This document shows positions 20,974 to 32,153 of a DNA stretch of 64,000 bases, piece after piece; the first letter of the stretch is position 1, and every line of letters begins with the position of its first letter. Location of the stretch: the NCBI RefSeq assembly GCF_963675165.1, contig NC_087384.1, positions 5,697,182 through 5,761,181 of the forward strand, read 5' to 3'. The notes beneath the pieces were generated by a model. The model saw only the letters and a program-made list of their open reading frames with translations. It had not been told where the DNA came from and did not search any database. Made by a program: the position numbers and the translations under genes. This DNA is from Halichondria panicea. Its lineage: Eukaryota; Porifera; Demospongiae; Suberitida; Halichondriidae.

Positions 20974-21735
20974 TCAGTCATCTTCAAACATCATTTCAAC
21001 TAGGGACGCCTTTGAACAATCTTCATCTCCTAGTTTCTTTTGCTGCATGCATAAAATGGAACGAATCAAGTTACAAGAACATTCAAATCATAGCACATTT
21101 ACCGTTCCCCATAGCATCAGAGTAGGTACGCCTTTGAGCTGCAGGTCAGGATGCTGTCTAAACACATTCTGTGGGTCTTTCCACCTACATCATAGGTAAA
21201 TAACATTACAGGGCATTATGTATATATATGTGATAAATAGTATGGCTAAGAGTGCAATATGGGATTAATAGCACGAGTAACAAGCAATGGCAAGGATACT
21301 AATTGCACGCGGCGTAGCCGAGTGCTATTAACCTTGCCAGTGCTTGTTATGAGTGCTATTAATCCCTTGTATTGCACGAGTAGACATACTATTGATTGTT
21401 AATCGTTTGGAAGCAGTTTTAAGGACATTTTTAGCAGCAGTTTCAGTAAAAAAATTAGCCGCGGCCGTTATTCGGACGCCAAGGCAGTAATCACTGTACG
21501 AATTACAGTGAATAATAGGACAACATACGATTACCTCAAAAACAGTGAAAACAATAGTTATTATTGATCAACTGTTTTGAGTTTGGAAGGTCCAATCATT
21601 CTTCCAAACTCAATTTTATATAGACGTACAAACTACTATTTATAAACACTTACGAGTCTCTGTTTCCTACGATGCATTTGATGAACACCCCACTGACGCC
21701 TGGTTTCTCCAGGACCTTCTCCACTATAGGCTCAG

Positions 21736-21770
<35 letters not shown>

Positions 21771-22087
21771 TGTGTGTGTGGGTGTGTGTGTGGGTGGGTG
21801 GGTGGGTAGGTGTGTGTGTGTGTGTGCGAGCTCCAATGAATCTACAAAAGAGCATGTACAATTTCTGATAACAACGTAAACTAAATATGTGCTATACTCA
21901 ATTGCACCATAGATTGAAGAGTTAGATTGCACACACCTTTCACACAGTCAGGACACCAGCTCTCTCCTGTTGCTTTGTCTCTGTCTCCACAAAAGAACAG
22001 GTAGATCTTGTCTGCCTTGCTCTTCCATTCACCCACCTTGGCTAGCAGCTCTTCTAAGCAGCTCACAGTTAATCTCTCTATCGGCAT
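20974..22087 (-). CDS. TXNDC17: Thioredoxin domain-containing protein 17 (TRP14-like)
   Basis: Four exons (21937-22087, 21654-21735, 21103-21184, 20974-21042) give 127 aa, close to the 123 aa of human TXNDC17. The active site SWCPDCV and the AEPIVEKVLE, VFIKCIVGNRDSWKDPQN, LKGVPTLML and LVEMMFED blocks match the family in order. TRP14-type proteins are cytosolic disulfide reductases that use thioredoxin reductase and act in TNF/NF-kB and cystine reduction. The catalytic WCPDC pair is intact. Its last two exons have a broken copy at 16680-16885. Confidence 0.92.
21238..21390. mobile_element. Foldback element, second copy at 878-1000
   Basis: The arms GAGTGCAATATGGGATTAATAGCAC...AACAAGCAATGGCAAGG and CCTTGCCAGTGCTTGTTATGAGTGCTATTAATCC pair around a short GC-rich centre (ACGCGGCGTAGCCGAGTG). 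Nearly the same unit occurs at 878-1000, in the MED13 intron at 601-1046. Non-coding. Confidence 0.7.
21737..21826 (+). repeat. (GT)n / (GTGG)n microsatellite in TXNDC17 intron 1
   Basis: About 90 bp of GT repeats interrupted by GGGTGGGTGGG. It directly adjoins the splice acceptor of TXNDC17 exon 2 on the minus strand, where it supplies an AC-rich tract. Confidence 0.85.
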
Positions 22088-22303
22088 TGTAACACTTCGA
22101 TCGATCGTGCATGTATAGAGTTGGTACAGGGTCGACTCAATAGCTTGCTCAAACTGATCTGAGGATTACAACAAAGAGGGGAGGGGCTCCTTTAGTAAGT
22201 TTCCTGCAAAAGCTATTTTTAGAAACATTGCCAATTGACTTATAAGCCTCAACCAAAAGCTGCAACAAAGCAAGCCAGCAAGATAGTGCAAGAGTACTTC
22301 AAG

Positions 22304-24618
22304 ATGTCTCTAAAACATGTCAAATGTGTGACTGTGGGAGATGGCACGGTGGGGAAGACATGCATGATGATAGCCCATGTTAACAACACTTTTCCTGGAG
22401 AGTACATCCCTACAGTGTAAGTACATGAGCTCTATAGTTTGTAGTTTTATACACAAGTGTACATAGTGACTATGATGTACCAATTTTGGGAGTTAGAACT
22501 TCATCGATCCTGTCTCTCGGTTAGAATTGTTCTTGATAAAAACCGCTGTGTACGTTAAAGCTATGAATTTATTTGTAGTAATAGCCAGCTCTGAGCTGTC
22601 TTCCAGCCAGTGGTAATGAATAATCAATAATCTAATGTTTCGCCTGTATTTAACTTTCCAGAGCAAATAAAGTAAGTCAAGCAAATTATTATACCAAAAG
22701 GTCAAGATTTAGGAGTTTGTTTTGTGCAACTTTATCTATTGATTGGTCACAAATGTAGTACATGTGGGCATACCCAATATACGCATAGCTTCTCTTCATG
22801 GGCATGCATGGGTACATTTGTAAGATTAACATTTGGTATGTATGGGTTATGGACACCGAACTGAAATACTAGTATAGCTAGCTGGGTTATGATGCTTATG
22901 ATGCTGAGCTGTGATTAGTTAAAGTTTTTGTTTTGTGCTCATCAACAACTTGGTCAAACTGTGTGCCACCTAAAGTTCTTTCTATCAGTGGCAATGCACA
23001 AGAATAACTTTTCAGATAAGCATACACGCTAACTAAATTATATTCGCATAACGATTGGAGTTCCTATCGGAGATTGAAAGTTGTAATCACTTGGAAAGTT
23101 GACCCGAGGGGCGATATAAATAGTAAGTACTCCTCACTTAGACCTTAGGTCTAAGGTGTGCTCACAACTGCTGTCTGAGGATCAATCCCTCGCATACCTA
23201 ACTCACCTGCCCACCCATGAACCAATTAGTCAGATCTTTAAGGTATTCTCAGAACATAATGTATACAGTTGAAGAGTTGCATATTGAGCATTCCATTGAG
23301 ATAGGTGCAAGTAACATTAGCAGTTGCCTCAGGTATATACATGAGTACATATTGTGTTAAGCAGTGTTTAGTAACTTATCTCTCGATGTTTTGCTCCCAC
23401 TGAAAAGTGTATCCCCCAAGACATTTGTATCGATGTTGATTCCCGAAAACATTAATTTGTATAGCGCAGTGTACACAAAATAAGAAAAGTGGAGCACATG
23501 CACACACACACCACATGACAATGAATTGTTCACGATTCCTCTACATGTAAGCATACAATAAATGCAGACAATGAAGTGGTATGTTCATTGTTGGACCACC
23601 CTTGCGATAATAAATTATCCCCAAGCTAATCACGTAATTAACCATCTATTAGTCTGTCACATACAAGTGGCCCTAAGAAACCAGTAATTTGAGCGTACCC
23701 TAAAATTCTTAGAACTGTATTTAGCAATGCACACCAAATCTCACCTTTGAATGGTACATTGGAACAGGAACAGGTTCCCAATGATCTATAGACTATAAAA
23801 CAACCTTCCCAGTCACTAACTAAGGTGTTGGGTTGTTACAAACAGTTTCCTAGTACAAAACTTACCATATCATCCTTACTTTGTATACACACACTGCAGT
23901 GTAGTGCACGGAAGCGTAATTATTGCTTGCATAATAGCTAAATGTGTAGTGACAGAAGTACATGTAAACAACGTCAGCAGCTTTAGGCATTTAAAGTAAT
24001 CCTCTAACGTTATCGTGTGTGTATGTGTGTATACTCCTGAAAACACAACACATACACCTTTTAGTAACACTCACCCACATACAAGTATACCCACCTACTC
24101 ACTTACCCACCACGCACATACACACACACAGCTTCGACAACTACTCAGAAAACATGTGCCTCAACGGCCGGTTCGTCTCACTCAACCTCTGGGACACAGC
24201 AGGCCAAGAGGACTACGACCGACTGAGACCGCTCTCCTACCCTCAAACTGATGTATTTCTGGCTTGTTTCTCACTTATTAGCCCCACTTCTTTCGAGCAC
24301 ATAGAACAAAAGTGGTACCCAGAGATACAGCATCATTGTCTGGGGGTACCAATTATTTTAGTGGGAAACAAGCTCGATTTAAGGGACGACCCCGCAATCA
24401 TTCAGACTCTAGCAGAGCAGAAGCTGCAACCTGTCTCAAAGAACCAAGGGCTGGATATGGCTAAGAGAATAAATGCTGTTAAGTACATGGAGTGCTCAGC
24501 AAAGACGCAAAGAGGACTTAAAGAAGTTTTTACGACAGCCGCAGAAGTAGTTGTATTCCCAGAACTGTACAGAGCATCGGGGAAGTCTAAAAAGAAGTTT
24601 TTCTGCGCACTATTGTAA
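22304..24618 (+). CDS. Rac/Cdc42-like Rho-family small GTPase
   Basis: Two exons (22304-22416 and 24132-24618, intron about 1.7 kb) give 199 aa, the usual Rho-family size. The motifs are intact: P-loop GDGTVGKT (aa 12-19), switch I EYIPTVFDNY with the effector Thr, [20 protein letters not shown] with the catalytic Gln, GNKLDLRDD (a G4 variant with NKLD instead of the usual Rac TKLD), and [14 protein letters not shown]. The tail is basic (KSKKK) and ends in the CAAX box CALL, predicting geranylgeranylation and membrane targeting. Overall closest in feel to Rac/RhoG. The start is the ATG before SLKHVKCV. Confidence 0.92.
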
Positions 24619-25886
24619 TGAGTGTTTAGCACTATTTATATAGTGTTTAGTGACGTTTGTTTTTCAGTTGTTGCTCAAAAGATTCAGCACACACTCAAGC
24701 ATTATCATTCTTTTTGCTAACAAAATATCCACATGTTTTCCGCAAAGCATTAATCTTGTAACATTTTGTGTTTTGGTTTTTTTCACTATAGAGGTATACA
24801 TGACATTATGTATTATAGACAATTATGTGTATGACTTATTGTGCTATTACATATAATACATAAAAACAATGTTATGGTGTTTACATCGGCAGACAACCAT
24901 CCTCGTCGTTAGAGAGAGTGGTGCTAACATGTTGCCACAACTACAAAACCACAACCTAATGTACACATACCAATACTTGACTCATTGGCAGTCTCAACAC
25001 AGAGCTACATAGATGGGTATTATACGTAGCTATGGGTGAGCCAAGAAATAGCATAGCTTGTGTCCATGTTTGGACCCCCCACATAGGTGGGATGTGTGTA
25101 TATGAACAAGCCAAAGCACTCAATTAACACTTTTGGCTCGGCTAAAATTAGAACAGTGACCAAGCACCCATTTTTGTTTACATATCAATTCAGCCTAGTG
25201 CAGCTATAGACACCATATTACATGCAGGAGCATCTCAATAATGAAGAATGCACCTTCAGCAATAAAATACATGCATGCACAGTAATCGGCTGTGATTTGC
25301 TGAGCTAGCTATAGGTTGTTTGTGTAATAATTGTAGAGTCATCGTACACATGCATACACACATTATAATTATAGACACATTAACAGGAAGGGTACATTCA
25401 AATTACCTATACATCACCGACAAAAATTTACCTAGGACACTACTAGGAAAAGCACAGGACATCCTAGTTGAGCAGTACAACCACACAACTCCAGTGCTGG
25501 CTTCATGGACTGTCCACCATTGGCTTCTGTGTTCAAACATGACCAATCCACTCATGGAAGATGATCTAAACATAGCTAGACAAGACAATATCATGCATTA
25601 ATTAGGCTACCACATTGTACGTAAGACCTCTCTATTGTGGTCACCCTCTACATTAATACAGCCATATAGCATGCACATGTGTACATGTAAGTACATCCTA
25701 AACGCCATTAACAGGCCTGCATGTACAGTGCACATTACTTGTCACAGATCTTAATTATGGCAGAAGCAAATTAATGATAGATGACTGTTCATGTACGATT
25801 GATAGGTTCAGTTTTCAGTGCTAGTTTAGTGGTGTGCGTAAGAGAGTCACATGACCTGTACCTTTACTCTGATTGGACTCTCTGGC
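24619..25886. other. Intergenic, no gene recognised
   Basis: The 3' flank of the GTPase gene is AT-rich. One open frame of 93 codons (25320-25601) shows no family motif and no splice context. AATAAA near 25260 could serve as a distal polyadenylation signal. Nothing else supportable is seen. Confidence 0.5.
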
Positions 25887-28802
25887 TCATTGGTGACGTG
25901 CTTTGACTTCACGTCCCGTTGACCCATCTTGGGAACGTTCTAGGTTGAGTGTCTCTTTAGGCCTCGAGGTACCCATGTTCATTCTTGGTACATGTTTACT
26001 GTGTGATGGATCAAGTTTCCGTTTTTTCACAGTCAACTCAGGTGGAGACTCAAAACGCACACGTTTCCGAGGCCCCCTTACCCGAGAGGGAGATGCTTCA
26101 CTTTGTGATGATAAAACGCCTTTTGGAGTACCTCCCTGTACAAAATGTTTATCTGCCAACTCTCCTTTCATAGCAGCGGGTGTTTTCCTCATTTCAAAAC
26201 TTGCAGAGTTAATCTTAAGAGGGGGTGGTTGGTATTCGTCCGATGAGTTGGAGCCACTCAAACTGCTCATTTCTTCGTCGTCTGACGTTTCCCGAGTTTT
26301 AGCACACAAAATACGTCTACGACTCTTCCGTGGCCATTCCTCTAACAACTCAACAATATCTTCATCGCCTGTTCTTGGCTCTGTCTTCACTGAGTTAGTT
26401 TTCAGTCTTGTCATCATTGTTTTTGTTATTCTCTCACTGGCAGGAATCTCATTCAAATCTTCTTCGCATTCGTTATCAATTAAAGTTTCATTCAAGTCCT
26501 CGCTGCTAACAATGGAAGAGCTCTCATCGGGACTGTCTAAAATTTGGGGATCCTGAAATGCTTCCATAACCGCTCTTACCATCTCTAACTCGTGAAGCTT
26601 TTTGTTTTCCACGTAACCGTCATAACGCCTGTATATATAGAAACAAAAAGCAGACTGAGGGTTGACCACCAAGCATGCTAAATATTATGTACAAAGCTAG
26701 AAATACATTGACTAACTAATGCCTGTACCTATCAGGAAGAGGGCTCACTAGACATATACAGTGATACTGCATTGATTTTTCCGATAAAAAAAGTCTATAG
26801 TAAGTGCACCCTTGGGCAGACCAACGTGGCTGTATTAAATGTGGCTGTACTAAAAAGGTCGCCTGTTTTGGAAATACATGCTACTGTAACAGCGTCTTAA
26901 TTTGGGGCCTATTAACCTGGCTGTATTATTAGAAGGTGGACCTGTTTTATAGGGTGACAGCTAGGTTTCAGTGTATAGACACAAGTTCTTGAAATCTACC
27001 TCAAACACATCATACAAGACATATGGTTGCACGTACTGGTCATAGAAGGCCTTAGAGATCTTCACAAGGTTAAGCTGAGCATTGGCCACCATTGCGTTGA
27101 ACTGAGAGCGAGAGTCTTCTATACGGCCAACTTTTCTGTAAATAAGGACACAAATCAATCAACACGGCATCTATATGTACACTGTATACATGCATGCGAA
27201 TATTGATACTAAAACCCTTATCATATTCGTATATCTATAAGAGTTCAACTGCACTCAAACCTCAAAATGGAGCAACAATAGCCTACTATCAGAGGAGGTC
27301 CGACATGCGTGCACGAATCACTACAAGTGCTAGTGTATTGGTCTGACGTTATCACGTGACCGCAATGACATCAATGTACTAAACTTGTAGTGATTTGTGC
27401 ACGCATGTTGGGCCTCGTCTGGTCTACTGTATGTACTGCAGTATTTCTACGTAGAGTCGGCAGAGTCTATACATACAATTAATGACACATTTACGCCGCT
27501 TACTTCATATTAATTCCTCACACACCACCATGACCAACCACACCTACCCTGTTTTCTGCATCTCCTCCCAGTGGTCGGCCATCAACTCCTCCACCTGCTT
27601 CCCTAGGGCATACGGGAACTCCACCCCCAGTTCTCCCCTGACACTATCTGTAACGCTTGTCTCCTGAGCCGGAGGTATAAAGGTCATGACCTCTGGACCC
27701 CTCTCCCACCAGTGCGGGGCTGGCTGAATGATTGAAGGTGACTGTGAAATAGAGAAAAGCATCATTAGAAAAAGCAAAATTGAACATTGTTTTGTTGTGT
27801 GATTCTCACCAAGGAGCGCACACCGTGATTCCATTCCTCTGATTGGTCAGTTAAGTTTTCCGAACTCAGTTTAACATCAGGTTCAATTGTTTCCTCCGAG
27901 GCTAGCTCTCCGGGGTCGTCAGTATATAGCTCAGTGTGTTTGTTGGACCTATTTGGTGAGAAGGTTACCTACAGCTTGAGCAATAGTAGTAATTTAGTCG
28001 GAAATGAAGAACAAAATAATATCGAAAAATAGCTCAATTTTAATGGGGCTAGCATTACCCTCACCTTCCTTTCACCCACAGGTTGTAATTACATATTCTC
28101 TGCTTTGCCAGTGATGGACGAGTTGCCTCATCATAGAAGACGGACGTCACAACGTTTATGATTTCAAGTTGAGAGAAATCTGAAAAAGAGTAAGAATTAA
28201 CTCAAATTCATAAAAACATTGTATGCACACATACAATGCAGAATCAGTATAACTATACAAGACAACTTTCTGAGACCCTGTTGGATTCCAGTGTTGTTTG
28301 TTGTGGCAAAAATTGTGTGATCGAGTAAAATTAATTGAGTGTGCAGGCCAAAAACGTGCTGCAAGATCGTTTTATAGTACCTCGAGTATATGCCCTGACA
28401 ACGATCTACCGTCTTTCTTCAAGTTACAGTATCACCCTATTAAATAGAAGCGCCAAGTTCAAACATAACTACTTAGCGCTAATTAATTGTTGGTGGGGCT
28501 TAGAAAATTATAAATCGAACGTACAGATCTATTATATAGCGTCACGGATCACGGAACAGCTACTATAATAATCCTATGAAAAGCACCACTCTTAAAATAA
28601 TTGTAAGCATCTGTGTCAGATTATGTTCTTCTGTCTCACCGGCACTATTAAGCTCCTCGACATTGTCTTCAAAGTAGTCCACTACAAGTGACTTATTATT
28701 TTTCTTCCCATCTGTTTTGACACTATGGTTTAATTCGTGCTCTCTCTCTAGATCTCCTGGATCCTGGCCTTCATCGGCCTCTAGCTCCAGCTTCAATGCC
28801 AT
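25887..28802 (-). CDS. Uncharacterised protein, probably nuclear, with an RVxF-like motif
   Basis: I do not recognise this gene. Exons 28640-28802, 28065-28179, 27810-27948, 27548-27741 and 27000-27135 join in phase (249 codons). A long last exon to 25887 follows; its acceptor is uncertain because the obvious site near 26628 needs a phase-2 donor. Total is about 500 aa. The N-half contains helical-looking stretches (LEIINVVTSVFYDEATRPS, SQFNAMVANAQLNLVKISKA, FYDQYVQPYVLYDVFE). The C-terminal 240 aa are low-complexity, acidic then basic, with NLS-like PRKSRRR and KKRKLD. KRVRF followed by ESP fits the protein phosphatase 1 docking pattern RVxF. Function is unknown; a nuclear PP1 partner is only a suggestion. 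Confidence 0.55.
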
Positions 28803-29075
28803 GTTTGCATGTGTGAAAGTAGATTCATAGATGGTATAATTATGGTCTAATTAGCCTCTTGGGGGCGTGCCTGCAATGCTCTTTGTCTCCAGTTTGACAC
28901 ACATAATTAAGAGATCGACGCCCATATCTTTAATGTGGTAACCTGCTAGAGAAACATTTGCAGACTAACTAGACTCTGTTTAGGTGAGCTATACTATAAG
29001 ACTTCTAAAAGAGGGTGGGGCTCAAGCTAACTCAGTAATAAAATTCTCTTTCTCTCTCCACAGAGCTCCTGCATT

Positions 29076-30062
29076 ATGGCTGGCCTCGCCACGACTATGA
29101 CTGTGGAGAGCCTGAGAGAAGGGAACTGGTTTCGCTGTTCCGACGGCTGGCCACTGGAACCACTCGATACGCTCCATCTCCTCTTCCCCAATCAAGGACG
29201 AGATACAGTCGGTGACAATGTTTGCTTCATCCCAAGGCATTTAACTTTTTCGCCACTTCGTAATCTCCTCCCAAATCAGACCGACTTCTTTACTCCTGAC
29301 GATTTTGTCGACTGCTGCGTGGCCCTGTTTTATATGTGCATCCTTGTGACTGTGGGTATGATTGTCGTTAAGTTTGTGTGGGAAAAAATTGATTCGAGAT
29401 TTGCTGACATTACCCCAAACCACAAAAAATGGTATGTGGTCGCTAATCTGTTCAAAGCATTCTTTTTGGGATGCATGGCATTTAGTTCAAAGTATTGGAT
29501 TGGTTCATACAATGGTCTTGTTTTTGATAAATTTGCTGGGCTTGAAGTGAAGCGAACTGGAGTATTGTACCTTGTAACAGATTTGGTTGCGCTATACATG
29601 GTTCCAAAGCTCCCAACGAGTACCATTCTCCATCACGTTTCCACGACTGTTTTAATCATGACGGTGACAACACTCGACATAACTCGTAATGGTTGGAGTG
29701 GACTTCTTGGTGTGACGAAAATGTCCCTTCTTTACGGCATCTTCAGCTCTGTTTCTTTCTGTGTAAATGCTTACCTTGCCTTCAGAGTGGTCTACCCCAA
29801 AGCAAAATGGATGCCTGCACTGGTGCACCTAAGTCTGTGGCCATACATTTTAATGTGTGCAGCCAACTGGACGATGCACGCTGTGTGGCTGGTGAGATTG
29901 ATTGTGACACTGGACTTATCGATATCACCTGTGCTCTACTTGCTGGCTATAGCAGCAATGGTTCATGATGACATCGTGCTTATCAAATGGCTGTGGAGGA
30001 GAAACTCCCCTATGGCATCGACTCAAGATTACTCTCAGAAAGGACTAAAAAAAACTGAATAG
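29076..30062 (+). CDS. TLC-domain-like multi-pass membrane protein, intronless copy 1
   Basis: A single 328-aa open frame without introns. A conserved N-terminal region (WFRCSDGWPLEPLDTLHLLF, GRDTVGDNVCFIPR) precedes about seven hydrophobic segments starting near aa 78. Features of TRAM-LAG1-CLN8 (TLC) proteins are visible: a TM with TDLVALY, then STILHHVSTTVL with the paired His, and a C-terminal VHDDIVLIKW. TLC proteins act in ceramide synthesis, lipid sensing or trafficking; which applies here is unknown. Just upstream of the ATG is a polypyrimidine-CAG (TCTCTCTCCACAG), so a 5'UTR intron is likely. The neighbour at 30522 is a paralog of identical length. Confidence 0.7.
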   Translation: MAGLATTMTVESLREGNWFRCSDGWPLEPLDTLHLLFPNQGRDTVGDNVCFIPRHLTFSPLRNLLPNQTDFFTPDDFVDCCVALFYMCILVTVGMIVVKFVWEKIDSRFADITPNHKKWYVVANLFKAFFLGCMAFSSKYWIGSYNGLVFDKFAGLEVKRTGVLYLVTDLVALYMVPKLPTSTILHHVSTTVLIMTVTTLDITRNGWSGLLGVTKMSLLYGIFSSVSFCVNAYLAFRVVYPKAKWMPALVHLSLWPYILMCAANWTMHAVWLVRLIVTLDLSISPVLYLLAIAAMVHDDIVLIKWLWRRNSPMASTQDYSQKGLKKTE

Positions 30063-30521
30063 AACTTTAATATGATATATATACATGATATATACATGTA
30101 GTTAGATTTTGGGCTTTATGCTAATACCTGAAGAAACTATATACTGAAATCTTCCCACTGTGTAATGTCTTTATGGTGATGGGACTCGGAGACCACATGA
30201 TCTCCCATTTTATTATAATTATCCAGCCAAACAAGACACCCCTGATGCTATATAATTAGCCATTTATAATCTGATGAGGAGCAAGAAAAAAATAATGGGT
30301 GGGGCTGATGCTCCTACCGCCCTCGCAGGTCACGCCGCCCTCAGTACCCCCAGCCTAGCGGCGTTGATCGGCCCGAGGTAGCGTGATGTATTTTGGTCAT
30401 GCGCGATGTGTAAGTCCATTGATTAATATAAACACAATCATTTCCTGTTATTCCTGTTTTGCTTGGTGAAAGTATACTCGCAGTAGAGACTCTTATCCAG
30501 CTAGATGTTATACAAGAAACT

Positions 30522-31508
30522 ATGGCTGGTATAAGGTCAATCTACACATCTGCCACCAATAGTAGATCTACTACACCTTGGTACATCTGCCCCAATGGAG
30601 AGGTTATGGAACCATTGGACCTTATTCACACAGCCTTCCCAAACAAAGGCAGAGACATTGCAGGAGATAACATTTGTTTTATTCCACGTCTTTTTCGCTT
30701 CTCTCCTTTGAGACGCATCCTACCTGACGCTTCCACTTACTTCACACCAGACGAGTTTGTAGACGGACTGATTTCAACGCTTGTAGTCAGCATCTGTGTA
30801 GCAATCTGTATTTATTTCGCCAAAGAAGTCTGGAACGCTTTGGACTCGAAATTCAGATCGATATCGCCTGCCCACAAAAAGATGTATGTTGTTGCTAATA
30901 TGTCAAAAGCTGCTTTGCTTGCCATTCTCGCTGTAAGCCCTCGCTACTGGATTGGATCATACAATTGTTTCATCTTGGACAAATTCAAATCGATTGTGAC
31001 AAAGAGATGTGGCATTCTCTACTGCGTAACAGACTTGGTTGCCCTGTTTATTGTTTCGAAGCTACCCAGGAGTACAGTTTTACATCACATCACCACTTCT
31101 ATTATAAGTGTACTAGTGTGCAGTGTGAATCTACGAGTGGAGGGTTGGAACGGATTACTAGGAGTGAGCAAGATGGCAGTTCTCTATGGACTATTCAGCT
31201 CGGCTGCATTTCCTGTGAATATATTTTTGGCACTGAGAGTTGTTTATCCTGATGCTAAATGGCTCCGAGGATTTGCATTGTTTAGTTTGATTGCATATGT
31301 GATCTGCTGTGCTCTCAATTGGTCAATTCATGTAGTGTGGACATTGAGAATTGCTTACGATTGGAGGAATCTATCGATCTTTCCATTTCTCTATCTGTTT
31401 GCTGTGTACTTTTTGGTGACAGATGATATTGTACTGATGAAATGGTTATACTACAAAGCAAGCGGCAAACAAGTTGAAAAGAAAATTGATTCAACCACAA
31501 CAGACTAG
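30522..31508 (+). CDS. TLC-domain-like multi-pass membrane protein, intronless copy 2
   Basis: Also exactly 328 aa in one exon, with about half of the residues shared with the copy at 29076. Shared blocks include PLDLIHTAFPNKGRDIAGDN, CFIPR, FSPLR, YWIGSYN, VTDLVALF, STVLHHITTS, GWNGLLGVSKMAVLYG, RVVYPDAKW and DDIVLMKW. The start is the first ATG of the frame (MAGIRS, like MAGLAT in copy 1). The open frame extends 63 bp upstream only through a TTG codon. AATAAA at 31765-31770 is a plausible polyadenylation signal. Divergence between copies is high, so this is an old tandem duplication. Confidence 0.7.
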   Translation: MAGIRSIYTSATNSRSTTPWYICPNGEVMEPLDLIHTAFPNKGRDIAGDNICFIPRLFRFSPLRRILPDASTYFTPDEFVDGLISTLVVSICVAICIYFAKEVWNALDSKFRSISPAHKKMYVVANMSKAALLAILAVSPRYWIGSYNCFILDKFKSIVTKRCGILYCVTDLVALFIVSKLPRSTVLHHITTSIISVLVCSVNLRVEGWNGLLGVSKMAVLYGLFSSAAFPVNIFLALRVVYPDAKWLRGFALFSLIAYVICCALNWSIHVVWTLRIAYDWRNLSIFPFLYLFAVYFLVTDDIVLMKWLYYKASGKQVEKKIDSTTTD

Positions 31509-32153
31509 ACACTTTAACCCTGCAGAAGGTTATTCAACCACGAATATTTATACTTTGCATTCATCACATTCCTGCAGTGATTATATCATCCCATAGCAAC
31601 AACCAGTTTTCCCATGTACAACCTTTTTGCACCCTTTTATAGCAACATGCCGCTGAATCGCACCAGTTATACTTTCATTCAGTTTTCATACAATTCTTTC
31701 CATGTGCGTGAAAATTCATAAAAGCATTGATAAAAGTATATTGACGTACATGACATGTACATGAAATAAACTATACAAAAGGACTATATAGACACATAGA
31801 TGAACAGAACAGCTTCATATTAAATAAAAAGTTGCACGAGTATACTTGCAGTTCTTGTTGTAACAGAATAAGTCAGATTTGTGTAAAAACGTACATAGAG
31901 GTACATGTCAGTCAATCTGTAATAATGAAGAGACAGTGGAGTAGCTCACGAACTTTATAAAATGGTCAGTGATTCATCGGGCTGCATTTAGGATGAAAAC
32001 CCTCATCACAAAACATCAATTACTAAGATTATATAAAGCTACACATGCAATATCTGGAAAATATGGCAAATGTAACACACACAGTATAATTATTATTATA
32101 TGGGTTGCCAAATTACTGGTAAACACCAACTATTATTATATAAGGTGTTGTAA

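Noticed and set aside
25320-25601. 93-codon plus-strand frame after the GTPase gene
   Set aside because: No motif, no splice context and no paralog in the window; it may be chance.
25903-26556. 217-codon open frame on the plus strand
   Set aside because: It is antisense to the long last exon of the minus-strand gene, whose spliced context and charged composition are more gene-like.
30459-30521. 21-codon upstream extension of TLC copy 2
   Set aside because: It depends on a TTG start; the first ATG gives a protein aligned end-to-end with copy 1.
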